Source: a virus
IMG/VR virus record: IMGVR_UViG_3300040801_002380
Location: 1-24,283 of that record
Strand: one strand, 5' to 3'
Length of the DNA: 24,283 nt
Part shown: positions 1 through 8,486 of the stretch, one piece after another
How positions within the stretch are numbered: the first letter of the stretch is position 1
Layout: every line of letters begins with the position of its first letter
The notes under the pieces: generated by a model
What the model was told of the DNA's origin: nothing
Seen by the model: the letters and a program-made list of their open reading frames with translations, nothing else
The model's database searches: none
Translations under genes and position numbers: made by a program

Positions 1-21
1 CCAGTTCAGCTTGATCGGCAT
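1..21 (-). CDS. Start of a further tail-region gene (partial, runs off window)
   Basis: An ATG at 21-19 overlaps the TGA stop of the upstream accessory tail gene in a TGATG arrangement, the same coupling used at many junctions in this operon. Only seven codons (MPIKLNW) lie in the window, so nothing can be said about function. It is listed because the junction style and reading direction make a real downstream gene likely. Confidence 0.5.
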
Positions 22-872
22 CAGAGGCCCCCGCAGAGATAGCCAGAAAAGAACACGAAGTTTCCGCTCTGGACGCTTCGACCGCTCGCCGACTGCGCGA
101 CAAGCGCCCGGATGATGTCGCCGGTGTTCACGCGGATTTGCCCCGACACCTGTTTGCCGTGGAAATAGACCGGTGCTTCGCAACCATTGCGCGCGAAGTC
201 CGCCCAATTCGAGCCCCCATCTGTCGACCGCTGCAATCGAGCCAAATACAGGTTCCCGGTCCCATCGATATACGTGCCGCAGTCGAACCGCGCCCATTTC
301 CCATTCCACGACGCCGGGACGGTGAAGCGCGACGTACCGTCATATGCCGACTCAGTGTCGAAAATCTCGTTTGCGAATTGCACCTCAAGAGAAGTGCCCG
401 CCGTCAGCGCCTGAGTGGCGTTTGACAAAGCACGGAACCCGGAGAAGGTGCCATGATCCAGAACCGACAAGCCGAAGAATGCGCGAGGATCAGCGACGGC
501 ATTTTGCGTCAGTTGAAGAAGGCCGCGTGTCCGCCACAGGTGGCCCGAGGTGAGAAGAACAGGACCAGTCGTCATCGTCTGCGCAAGCGTAATCGTCGGA
601 TCGACACGCGCCGTCGCGATCTGACTCCAATTTGAACCGCCGTCCGTAGACACTTCGAATTCGAAAGCCGTGTCCACGCTGCCACCACGCCAGCCCGCAT
701 CGAAAACCCCGTAGAGTCCATCGAGTCCAGCCGGAACGGTGTAGGTTCCATTTGCGGTGTTGAAGCCGGACTCGGTGTCGAGAATTTCGTCGCCGTAAAT
801 CCTGACCCCCCAAGTCCCGGCAATGTAACCTTGCAAGGCATTGGCAACCGCCCTGAACCCTTTGAGCGCCAT
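21..872 (-). CDS. Tail accessory/fibre protein made of two tandem copies of a beta-rich module
   Basis: 283 residues. The protein is an internal duplication. Copy 1 (about 1-139) and copy 2 (about 140-283) share, in order, GFRA(V/L)xNA (5-14 and 145-154), EI(L/F)DTES (29-35 and 169-175), a VPA...G...FD(A/C)G block (46-60 and 185-199) and STDGGSNW (75-82 and 216-223). The same module forms the C-terminus of the upstream tip protein. Composition is beta-rich with few charges, as in fibre-tip or C1q/lectin-like domains, but no named family is recognised. The start ATG overlaps the tip-protein stop (TGATG at 870-874), so the two are probably translated together. Likely an exposed tail-tip or receptor-contact protein; that role is inferred from position and domain sharing. 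Confidence 0.7.
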   Translation of the reverse strand: MALKGFRAVANALQGYIAGTWGVRIYGDEILDTESGFNTANGTYTVPAGLDGLYGVFDAGWRGGSVDTAFEFEVSTDGGSNWSQIATARVDPTITLAQTMTTGPVLLTSGHLWRTRGLLQLTQNAVADPRAFFGLSVLDHGTFSGFRALSNATQALTAGTSLEVQFANEIFDTESAYDGTSRFTVPASWNGKWARFDCGTYIDGTGNLYLARLQRSTDGGSNWADFARNGCEAPVYFHGKQVSGQIRVNTGDIIRALVAQSASGRSVQSGNFVFFSGYLCGGL

Positions 873-3800
873 CAGTCCAGAACCTCCATTGCGAGGAAAG
901 TCTCAGGCGATGCCAGCACGATGCCGCCGGTCGTGTTGAAGAACCCGAGAGTCCAAATATCGCCCGTGACCAATTCAACCGGCCCGAGTTGAACAAGGCC
1001 GTAGGAGTAAGCGGACGAATTCACGTTGCCCGTGAGGTTTTGCGCTTTCGAGCCGGTGCTGTTGCTGATGTAGACGCCAAAGCCCGAAGCGCCGGAATTG
1101 TGCCGCACCCCGCCGACGAACCGCGCCCACTTCCCGTTGAGCGACGCCGGAACCACGAAATACCCGAGCGATGTGTCGAAGCCACCCGTGTCGTCATCGA
1201 CCGTGTCCAGCGCGACCGTCAGGAACGCACTCGGTGAAACCGATCTGTCTGTGCCAAGGACGGCATGGAACCCGGTTCCGGCTGTTTCGGGAGACGAGGA
1301 TGGAGACGGGGACGGGGACGGGGACGCCGCGCCGGTGATGTCTTCCCCTTCGAGGAAGATCGGGGCAAGGAGAGGTTGGACACGGACGAAAGGTGTCTGC
1401 CAGTTTTCGTAGACCGGCGAGGTCCCCCGGAGCGTCTTGACGCCGAGGTCGAAGGCGAGAGTTTCCTCATCGACGTAGGGGTCCAGCACGGTCAAGTCAA
1501 ACGTGTAGGTGGTGTCGTCGTCTGGGGAGAGGTCGTCAAACTCGACCTCAACAAAGGTATCCTCGTCAACGAAGAAATCCCGCCGCGCGAAGAAGTCTGT
1601 GACACCGGATTCGAAAACGTCCGCGTGCATGAACATCACGCGCCCGAGGGGCAGGTAGGAAACGCCACTCTCGGGTCCAATCGTGGCCGAGGTATGATCC
1701 TCGACAGTCCCGGTCGTCTGCTGCAGCCGGTCCCTGTGGACCCAGGTGGCGGTGACCGAGCTGCCGACGAGCCCCGGATCATAGGAGCTGTCGACCATCA
1801 GCTGGCCCACAGGGTAGGGGCGGATGGCGCGAGAATCAAACGTGATCGTCTGCGCGGCGAGCAGACTGAGCGGGTAACTTTCGGTCGGTGTTTGGGTCGA
1901 CACCTTGACCTCGATTGCCTCGCCGGCGACGTATTGAACGGCATCGCCGAGGGTGGAGTTCTGCCACGCCACGGCATACGTCCCGACACCGTGCGGACGC
2001 GGGACCGTATCGAGGCAGCCCCTCCCTATCGTGAACGTGGCGACCCCGCCCGTAATCACGATGCTATCGACGCGGACGAGCTCGTCGCCAATAAGCAGGA
2101 GGTCCCCAACCTCGACCTGCGCCTCTTCCCCCGTCTCCAGCGCCGTGAAGGTATCGTCCGTCGCCAGCCCGGACAGGGGCGAGGTCAGCGCAAACGCCGG
2201 AGCGAACGGGGCCGAGTTGACGAAGAAGTAGGTGCCGCCGTTGTTGATCGAGATCTGAGACTGAATGTGGTTCTCGCCGGGGTTGTCGCAGCCAGCTAGC
2301 CAGAAGCCAAGGTCGGGCTCGCTCGCGAGATCCGCCAGCAGGTCGCTCTCGCCGATGTCCAGCAGCAGCTGGTAGAACGGGGCTTCGAAGGCGACTGTGA
2401 CATCGGGCGGCAGCGCCGTGTAATCCGGTGCCGGGGCGACGTCTTCGACCGCAAAGGAAGGTTGCACAGGGTCAAGCGCGAAGACGTCAGTGGCAAAGCG
2501 CACGATCACGGAGTTGTCGCGCAGATCGCCTTCCTCGATCTCGGTGACGCGACAAACCCGGTTGACAAGGCCAACCCGAGGCTCGTTCACGATGATCGCA
2601 GAGCCGAGGTTCACGGTCGTCGGAACGTAAGCGGCGCGGAAGGCCCCTCGCGTGATCGGAGACGACCGAGACTGGAGTTCACGTTGAGCGACCTTGTTCG
2701 CCAACGGGCCCCACGTGATGCCGGGCATCTCTACCTTCTCGTTGATGATCCGTCCCGATGCCAGCACGCCGGCGATATTGGTCAGGGTCACCGCGGTCGA
2801 CTTCCCGTTATCGCGCCGCGTGTATTCGAGCGTAATCTGGTTGGTTAGCTCAAAGGTCTTCGGTGTCTCCGGCTCCTGCACCCATTCCGTGATGACCGTG
2901 TTGTCGAACGTGAAGAGGTCCCCGACCGTGTAGTCCGGGCGGATGAGCTTGATCTCCCACTTCCCCGTCGCCGTGTCGAAGTAGATGCGCGCATCGATAT
3001 GGGACTCAATCATTCGCTTGATCGAGTCCATGTCGTTGATATTTGACCACTGAATCGAAAGGCCGAAGCCCTCATCATACAGAGTCTGGGCAGCCGTGGC
3101 AAAAGACGTCCCTATGTCGTTCTCGTCTCCCGAGCCATTCAGTAACGGGTTGACGAGGATGTCCCGCGCAATGTGGGCAGCGTTGAGGTCGGCGAAGGAC
3201 GAGGCGTTCGCAGTGATGGCGTCCGCCATCTCGTTCTCTTGGCCCGCATCAATGACCGTGGTCTCGCCAGAGCTGTCCAGCTGTTCCGTGTATGTGGTGT
3301 CTTCGAGATCAATGTTGAAGGTGAAGACCTCGACAGCATCGATGGCCGCGAGGTCCGCCACCGCTTCGTCGGTAATGGTCTGCGCCGGGTCCCCGCCCAC
3401 TCGCGTGGGCTCCCCATCCGTCACAAACACGATGATTCGACGGATGCGGTCGTTGCCGGAGGACGAGCCCACAGCGGAGCCGCCCGAGGCGGCCGGATTG
3501 GTCTGTGCCGGATTGGACGGGTTGACGTCGATAGCGTTGTCTACATCGTCGAAGAAGTCTCCTGCATTATCGAAAGCCACTGCAAAGTCGGTGGCGGACC
3601 CATTGTAAGGAGTGGCAGAGACGAGCGACTTGAGCGTTGAACGAGCGGTATTGTCCCACCCGATCTCTTCTGCGTAGAGATCGACAGCTCCGCCCCACCG
3701 CACGAAGGCCACGGAGTTCTTGTCCGAATTCGGGATGCGGTCCAAGAGGATGTTGATGGCCGTGATCGCCGTCGCCCCCTTCCCGCCCGTGAGCATCGAG

Positions 3801-4279
3801 CCAGAGTTATCCAAGGCGATATAGACTGCAAGAGGCTCTGTGCTAAACTCGACGTTGAGCGCAGCAAGGTTCTTCTCGAAGTTCCCGAATGTGCTGAAGA
3901 CATTGCGGACCTTCGCCCGGAAGGGCTTGATGTAGGGGTTGTTCCCGAAATAGAAGCGACGAAAGACGAGACTCATCACACCGCGGAAGTTAGGGACGTT
4001 GCCCCCCGGGAGTTTCGACGCAAGATAGGTATTCTGCTCCTGGGTCGGCTCACCCCCTTCCACGTCAATGAAGCCTGAGACGCCGCCCTCTCTCGCTTTA
4101 CCGCCGAAGAGGTTGTCGCGATTGATGCTGATCCGCCGGTTCTTCGCGGTCCCAGCCCACGCGGTCCGATCCCCGAAGTCGAGCTGAAGGAGGGCGTCAA
4201 CGGGCGACTGGCAAAGCACCGCGTGCATGCCGAGGAAATACTTGTATCCGACCGTGACCGACTTGCCGCCCTTACCCAT
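872..4279 (-). CDS. Tail tip / host-specificity (J-like) protein with an inserted vWA domain
   Basis: 1135 residues. Residues 1-130 look like the N-terminus of the central tail-tip proteins of siphophages (VGYKYFLGMH, INRDNLFGG, FRGVMSLVFRRF, NNPYIKPF). Residues about 365-650 resume that architecture (AAHIARDILVNPL, DEGFGLSIQW, HIDARIYFDTATGKWEIKLI). Between them, about 150-365 (nt 3832-3185), is a von Willebrand A domain with all MIDAS residues: DNSGS at 157-161, T230 in GSATDF and D288 in VTDGE. A Pro-Ser linker (about 984-1000) leads to a C-terminal module (about 1001-1135) shared with the next gene. AAGGAG lies 8 bases before the ATG, and the start overlaps the preceding gene by 8 bases. 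It probably forms the tail tip and contacts the host. Metal-dependent adhesion by the vWA domain is an inference from intact residues. Confidence 0.85.
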   Translation of the reverse strand: MGKGGKSVTVGYKYFLGMHAVLCQSPVDALLQLDFGDRTAWAGTAKNRRISINRDNLFGGKAREGGVSGFIDVEGGEPTQEQNTYLASKLPGGNVPNFRGVMSLVFRRFYFGNNPYIKPFRAKVRNVFSTFGNFEKNLAALNVEFSTEPLAVYIALDNSGSMLTGGKGATAITAINILLDRIPNSDKNSVAFVRWGGAVDLYAEEIGWDNTARSTLKSLVSATPYNGSATDFAVAFDNAGDFFDDVDNAIDVNPSNPAQTNPAASGGSAVGSSSGNDRIRRIIVFVTDGEPTRVGGDPAQTITDEAVADLAAIDAVEVFTFNIDLEDTTYTEQLDSSGETTVIDAGQENEMADAITANASSFADLNAAHIARDILVNPLLNGSGDENDIGTSFATAAQTLYDEGFGLSIQWSNINDMDSIKRMIESHIDARIYFDTATGKWEIKLIRPDYTVGDLFTFDNTVITEWVQEPETPKTFELTNQITLEYTRRDNGKSTAVTLTNIAGVLASGRIINEKVEMPGITWGPLANKVAQRELQSRSSPITRGAFRAAYVPTTVNLGSAIIVNEPRVGLVNRVCRVTEIEEGDLRDNSVIVRFATDVFALDPVQPSFAVEDVAPAPDYTALPPDVTVAFEAPFYQLLLDIGESDLLADLASEPDLGFWLAGCDNPGENHIQSQISINNGGTYFFVNSAPFAPAFALTSPLSGLATDDTFTALETGEEAQVEVGDLLLIGDELVRVDSIVITGGVATFTIGRGCLDTVPRPHGVGTYAVAWQNSTLGDAVQYVAGEAIEVKVSTQTPTESYPLSLLAAQTITFDSRAIRPYPVGQLMVDSSYDPGLVGSSVTATWVHRDRLQQTTGTVEDHTSATIGPESGVSYLPLGRVMFMHADVFESGVTDFFARRDFFVDEDTFVEVEFDDLSPDDDTTYTFDLTVLDPYVDEETLAFDLGVKTLRGTSPVYENWQTPFVRVQPLLAPIFLEGEDITGAASPSPSPSPSSSPETAGTGFHAVLGTDRSVSPSAFLTVALDTVDDDTGGFDTSLGYFVVPASLNGKWARFVGGVRHNSGASGFGVYISNSTGSKAQNLTGNVNSSAYSYGLVQLGPVELVTGDIWTLGFFNTTGGIVLASPETFLAMEVLD
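1302..1325 (-). repeat. Hexanucleotide tandem repeat encoding a Ser-Pro linker
   Basis: On the plus strand GGGGAC repeats about three and a half times; on the coding strand this reads as alternating Ser and Pro codons. It joins the body of the tip protein to its C-terminal module. Unit changes would lengthen or shorten the linker in frame. Confidence 0.7.
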
Positions 4280-4481
4280 TCAAGCGTCTCCTTGCCGCCG
4301 CCTCAAGGCGATCCACATTGGACTGATGATCGCCCGTCGCCCGAAGGATCGAGAGCGCGATCCCGTCCCGCACGAAGACCTTCCAGTCAAGCCTGTGCTT
4401 CTCGAAGAAGACGGTTCGCGCCTTCGGGCATATCCCGACCGTGCGGAAATCCGTGAGGGTGATGATCGGATCGTCGGTCAC
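4272..4481 (-). CDS. Small conserved tail-tip assembly protein
   Basis: 69 residues, beginning MTDDPIITLTDFR. The GTG start overlaps the previous gene's TGA as GTGA; an open frame continues upstream with unrelated composition and is not coding. The motif set (TDFRTVGIC, a central FFEKHRLDWKVFVRDGI, then a short basic helix) resembles the small protein found directly before the J-like tip protein in many siphophages, where its exact role is not known to me. Its stop overlaps the tip-protein start by 8 bases. It is probably a tip assembly or folding partner; function is inferred only from position. Confidence 0.7.
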   Translation of the reverse strand: MTDDPIITLTDFRTVGICPKARTVFFEKHRLDWKVFVRDGIALSILRATGDHQSNVDRLEAAARRRLNG

Positions 4482-4705
4482 TTCTTGGCCTGCTTCGTCT
4501 TGATCGCTTCGGTCTTGAGATCGCCATACCAATGGATCTGCGGCGTTACCCAGTTGGTCCCCCAGCAGACGGTGATCTCCTCGCCTTCCTCGGTCACTGG
4601 GATCTTGAAGTCGTTCAGGGTGCTCGGCTTCGGGGCCGGCGGCTTTGGTCGCAGCAGGCTCAGGGCGAGCGAGATAACGATGCTGATGAGTAGGTTGACC
4701 CACAT
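4478..4705 (-). CDS. Small membrane-anchored tail-region protein
   Basis: 75 residues. The first about 18 residues (MWVNLLISIVISLALSLL) form one hydrophobic segment, followed by a proline/lysine-rich stretch (RPKPPAPKP) and a polar region ending in lysines (QIHWYGDLKTEAIKTKQAKK). Proteins with this layout commonly precede the tip protein in siphophage tail operons. The start overlaps the hub gene's stop (TAATG at 4703-4707). The hydrophobic N-terminus could be a membrane segment or a buried assembly helix. No enzymatic motif is visible. Confidence 0.7.
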   Translation of the reverse strand: MWVNLLISIVISLALSLLRPKPPAPKPSTLNDFKIPVTEEGEEITVCWGTNWVTPQIHWYGDLKTEAIKTKQAKK

Positions 4706-5535
4706 TAGAACACCGTTTTGCCATCGAAGGGCGTTTCATCTGCCCAAGAGAATCCACCGAAATTGGCGAGGTTATTGAAGCGGCTGGCGCATGTCGCCCG
4801 CGAGAGATCGCAGCCGGGTGCGATGGTCACCGCCTGATTGCCGCCAGCCTGTGCCGCTGCGAAACCCGGGACCGGACCGAGCAGTACGATAGTCGAGCCA
4901 GAGTGGCTGACAATGAATTGACGCTTCCCGTTCCACTCGAAGACGCCACCCGAGAAGTATCCGGCAGCGTAGGAGGAGGCGGCGCTGATCGTTAAGGTAT
5001 TGAGCGAGATCGCCGTCACGGTCCCAGCCACTCGGAAGGACGCAATGTTGACGCCGCAGCCATAGCCCGCCTGCGAGTGGTATAGTGAATGCCGACAGGG
5101 GCGTTGGAAGACAGCGTTGATCCCCTTGCGACGCAACTCCGTGAAACGGTTCTCGGCGGTCAGGATGAGGCGCGTGAATCCGGGTTTGGCGTAGATGACC
5201 CGACCGCGGAAGCGCAGCGACTTTTCGAGCGCGCCGTCATTGAGAAAGACACGAGAGATCTGGACGGTATTGTCCTCGTACCCGTTATCCTCGATATACG
5301 TGCGCGCCCATTCATCGGACTGTGGGAACACGATGTCCACAGAGGCGCGCCCCATGACGCCGGTATTCCGGATCGCGGTATGGGAGATCGCTCGCGAGGA
5401 CCAGACCTGACTATCCGGATCGGTCCAGTCGGAGGAACGGCTCGTGAAAAACCGCTGCTCGCCGTCCTTGGCGAACTCGTAGAGCCAGATCGGACGTTTG
5501 CCGAAGATGTCGTCAAGGACGCTTGCGTAGCTCAT
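4705..5535 (-). CDS. Tail hub protein, BR0599 (DUF2163-like) family, probable Fe-S site
   Basis: 276 residues from the ATG at 5535, which overlaps the previous stop as ATGA; a longer open frame upstream is not favoured. The N-terminal part (MSYASVLDDIFGKRPIWLYE, FTSRSSDWTDPDSQVW) and the C-terminal part (RPCRHSLYHSQAGYGCGVN, APGCDLSRATCASRFNNLANFGGF) match the BR0599/DUF2163 tail family, related to the hub of gene transfer agents and the Fe-S tail-tip protein gpL of lambda. The protein has exactly four cysteines (147, 160, 242, 249), paired as expected for a [4Fe-4S] ligand set. It probably forms the baseplate hub ring between the distal tail protein and the tip. The cluster is inferred. Confidence 0.8.
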   Translation of the reverse strand: MSYASVLDDIFGKRPIWLYEFAKDGEQRFFTSRSSDWTDPDSQVWSSRAISHTAIRNTGVMGRASVDIVFPQSDEWARTYIEDNGYEDNTVQISRVFLNDGALEKSLRFRGRVIYAKPGFTRLILTAENRFTELRRKGINAVFQRPCRHSLYHSQAGYGCGVNIASFRVAGTVTAISLNTLTISAASSYAAGYFSGGVFEWNGKRQFIVSHSGSTIVLLGPVPGFAAAQAGGNQAVTIAPGCDLSRATCASRFNNLANFGGFSWADETPFDGKTVF

Positions 5536-6677
5536 CCCGGGACCTCCACGACCGGCGCGCTGATTGTCGTAAACCACCCATCCGCGGTACGCACGTGAGA
5601 TAGCTCGAACTGGTCAGTATCGTAACGCATCAGGTGAGCGAGCGAACAGTAAACATCCGCCTGCGCTGCAACCACCCCCGGCGTCGGGGAGACCGTGATC
5701 GTTGAGGACGTGCTGCCGGTAATCGATACCAGTCCCGCCTCGACCCCGACCGCCGCCCGCTCATCTTTCATGAACAGGCGTTTCCCGACTAGGTCGGTAT
5801 GGGACGCGAGGTCGTGGGCGATGGTAAACACCGTCTCGGCGGCGTCGGCGTTCTCCAGCACGCGGACCTCCTCTTTGAAGGTCGGCAACCAGAAGGGCCG
5901 ATCTTTACCACGACAGCGATGAAGGAACTGGAGGCGATCCCACCGCGCCTGTGGCGTATGGTCGGCCCAGACCAGAGTGTCGCGTCGGCGTATGTAATTC
6001 TCGGTCGTCTCGATGGCAAACTTGCCGAAGCCGTTGTCGATGAGATCGAGCGCCTGTGCGATGCCGCCTTCCAGCGGCCCCATGAGGGCGGGGCTCTCCT
6101 CGACAATGTCGAAGCCTCCGGAGGTTGCGTAGCGGGTTGCCGCGAGGTCCTTCGGATCAGTAACGAGGAACTGGACGGTGAGCGTGTTCTCGTTGATGCC
6201 TCGCTGGGTCGTTGCTCCATAAGGCGAAATGGCCGTAAGCACCGGGGCGACGAGCGAGCCAGCCGGATAGCCGTTCGAAAGCCCACCGGACACCAGGGTA
6301 AGGACGCCCGATCCCTCGGAATAGGTATCGACGGTCGCTATCTCGTAAAGGTCCGGCGACGCCCAGAAGATAACCTCTCCTCCGTCGCGGTAATCGGCTG
6401 GGTTGACGAGAAAGGTATCCTCTGACGGGGAGACCTCGGCATCGAGGGCGGTCATGTAGGCCCACAGGGGTACCGACCACTCGCCGGCCGCATTATCGCC
6501 GAAAGCCTCCATCGCCTGCGCGAAACTCGCGTCCCGTTCCCGATAGCTGTAATCAAGGATCTGGGTGGCGTCGTGAAGGCTGTCGCGGAACTCCCGCGTG
6601 AAGGTCTTCCGCACGTCCGTATAGAACCGCAGGCGCTCTGCGATCTGGCTAGGGACAAAGGGGAAGACGGTCGACAC
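5532..6677 (-). CDS. Distal tail / baseplate adaptor protein
   Basis: 381 residues. The start is a GTG directly after the tape-measure stop, with AGGGG 8 bases upstream. The N-terminus has TDVRKTFTREFRDSL and AGEWSVPLWAYMTAL. Further on, RCRGKDRPFWLPTFKEEVRVL is typical of distal tail proteins that carry a wrapped beta domain after the tape measure. Its place between tape measure and hub fits the protein that joins the tube to the hub. I cannot assign an exact family with confidence. Stop and next start overlap as ATGA, so hub and adaptor are probably made in matched amounts. Confidence 0.65.
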   Translation of the reverse strand: MSTVFPFVPSQIAERLRFYTDVRKTFTREFRDSLHDATQILDYSYRERDASFAQAMEAFGDNAAGEWSVPLWAYMTALDAEVSPSEDTFLVNPADYRDGGEVIFWASPDLYEIATVDTYSEGSGVLTLVSGGLSNGYPAGSLVAPVLTAISPYGATTQRGINENTLTVQFLVTDPKDLAATRYATSGGFDIVEESPALMGPLEGGIAQALDLIDNGFGKFAIETTENYIRRRDTLVWADHTPQARWDRLQFLHRCRGKDRPFWLPTFKEEVRVLENADAAETVFTIAHDLASHTDLVGKRLFMKDERAAVGVEAGLVSITGSTSSTITVSPTPGVVAAQADVYCSLAHLMRYDTDQFELSHVRTADGWFTTISAPVVEVPG

Positions 6678-8486
6678 TTAGCGGTCCCCTTGGTTCCGAT
6701 TGACCACGTTCATGATCAGCTGCTCCCCCTGCGCCGTCGAAAGATATTCGCCCACGAGGCCGGGGTCAAGGACGTTGACGATCTTGGTGTTGACCTGCGG
6801 AGCGGCGGCCTGTGGGCGCATCTGACGCAGCTCGCCTTTCATTCGATCCGCTGGCGTCACCGAAGCACCGCGCGGCAGGTTGACCAGCTCGGGTCCCTGC
6901 TCTCCGACCAACGCCATCCCTCCCGGAGCGTTATTCGTTCCGGTGGCGAATTTGAAGATGTTCGAGAGAAGCCCGACGCCCGGCGTCTGCCCGAAGAGTC
7001 CAGCCATCGGCCCTTGGCCGAAGAGCGCCGCCTGCAGAGCAGCCTTGGCAATCGTGCGCCCGACCTGATCCATGATGTCGATCAGGGACCCGCCATCGAT
7101 GGCGAGATCCACTAGTGAGTCCGCCGCACGGGAGGCCTGCTGCTGGAAGAACTTCGCGGCGTCCGACGCCCCGTCATACTTCTCCTTCAGCTGCTCCAAT
7201 GCGCGCCCGTAGGTATCGGCGTTGATGAAGCCCCCCGAGTGGAGCTTCTCGATATTCTCCAGCTCGGCCGCATACTTCTCCGCCTCGGTCCGCGTCGCCT
7301 CAAACAGGCGTTTAGCCTCCTGCTGCATCCGCTGACGCTCACGCTCGGCCTCGGACACCCCGCCCCCGCCGCCCCCAACCTTCGGAGAAGCGATGGGTTT
7401 GACAGGCGTAGGCGGGAGCAGGTCGCCCATCGCCGCCCCCTGCTTGTAGAGCGGAGTTCCGAAGTTCATCGGGCCCCCGGCCATCGCCGCACGCACTTGT
7501 CGAGCTGCGTTGGCTGTAGCGGTCGTCTGCCCGGCAAGCTCCCCCATCTGCACGGTCAGCGAGGCCGTCGCTTGAAGCGCAGCGAGAAGCTCGGGAGGCA
7601 GCTTCGAGGCCTCTACATTGTTCTCTTCCATCAGGCGACGGAATTCCCGCAACGCCGCCGCGCGATCCTCGAAGCTCATGGCGTCCCGAGCCGCGCGCAA
7701 GGCGCGCTCCATCTCGCGCGCAACCTGCGAATTAACCCCAAACTCTGTGGAGATGTTATTGATCGCCGTCGCCAGCATCGTCCCGGACGAGAAAGCGGTG
7801 TTGCTCGTCATCATGAATTCCTTGAGCGAGCGATCCCATTCCAGCACCGTCTCGGCCAACTGATTCTGCGCAGAGGCAATCGAGAACTCAGCAAGCGCCA
7901 AGGCAGCATCCCGGACCTCGGTCGCCATCTCGCCATACTTCTCGCCCAGCTCATCGACGGACATCTCAAGGATATTCTGGGCCGCTTCGAGGTCCGAGAT
8001 CGTGGCCTGAAGGTCCCCCATGACATCATCAAGGGTGCGGGCCTCGCTCCCGGCGAACGAGAACGCCGCCGCCAGTAGAGGAATACTGACCGCGGCGAGC
8101 GTGCCTAGGATCGCGCCCACAGGGCCGAAGATCGAGAGGATTTGCGAACCTTGCTGCGCGAAGACGACTGACGCCCGGGTCCCCGCCTGGAACTGGATGG
8201 CCATGTCCTGCAACTGGAAGCCGAGGTTCTGGACCTTGAAGCGGGTCGCACTCGACATATTCCCGAGCTGGCCAAGGGCCGAGGTCATTCCCGCCGCCCC
8301 TCGGGTTCCGCTTGCCTGCTTCGCCGCCGACGCTACCCCGGAGAAACCCTTCTCCATCATGACCATGGAGCGGGCGGTCTTCGCTTGCGTGATTGCCACG
8401 ATATCCCCGAAGCCCGTGACGCTTTTCTTCGCGGCGTCGAGCTGGCGGGTATCGAGGCGCATGCCGAGGTCGATGAAATCAGCCAT
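6678..8486 (-). CDS. Tail tape measure protein
   Basis: 602 residues. The features are those of a tape measure: an Ala/Gln-rich helical N-terminus, one long hydrophobic segment (about 116-146, beginning ILSIFGPVGAILG), a Gly-rich break (KVGGGGGG) followed by a highly charged coiled-coil stretch (EAERERQRMQQEAKRLFEA), and the family C-terminal signature (GGMALVGEQGPELV, LPRGASVTPADRM). GAGG lies 7 bases before the ATG, and the start overlaps the frameshifted chaperone end by 8 bases. Using the usual 1.5 angstrom per residue, the length suggests a tail near 90 nm, short for a siphophage. No peptidase or lysozyme domain is seen in it. Confidence 0.88.
   Translation of the reverse strand: MADFIDLGMRLDTRQLDAAKKSVTGFGDIVAITQAKTARSMVMMEKGFSGVASAAKQASGTRGAAGMTSALGQLGNMSSATRFKVQNLGFQLQDMAIQFQAGTRASVVFAQQGSQILSIFGPVGAILGTLAAVSIPLLAAAFSFAGSEARTLDDVMGDLQATISDLEAAQNILEMSVDELGEKYGEMATEVRDAALALAEFSIASAQNQLAETVLEWDRSLKEFMMTSNTAFSSGTMLATAINNISTEFGVNSQVAREMERALRAARDAMSFEDRAAALREFRRLMEENNVEASKLPPELLAALQATASLTVQMGELAGQTTATANAARQVRAAMAGGPMNFGTPLYKQGAAMGDLLPPTPVKPIASPKVGGGGGGVSEAERERQRMQQEAKRLFEATRTEAEKYAAELENIEKLHSGGFINADTYGRALEQLKEKYDGASDAAKFFQQQASRAADSLVDLAIDGGSLIDIMDQVGRTIAKAALQAALFGQGPMAGLFGQTPGVGLLSNIFKFATGTNNAPGGMALVGEQGPELVNLPRGASVTPADRMKGELRQMRPQAAAPQVNTKIVNVLDPGLVGEYLSTAQGEQLIMNVVNRNQGDR

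Noticed and set aside
1265-2299. 344-codon open frame on the plus strand
   Set aside because: Antisense shadow of the tip protein, with low-complexity Arg/Gly/Asp-rich sequence and no motif.
4272-4757. Full 161-codon frame as one gene
   Set aside because: Only the last 69 codons look conserved; the upstream part overlaps the small membrane protein, and the GTG at 4481 gives the usual GTGA overlap.
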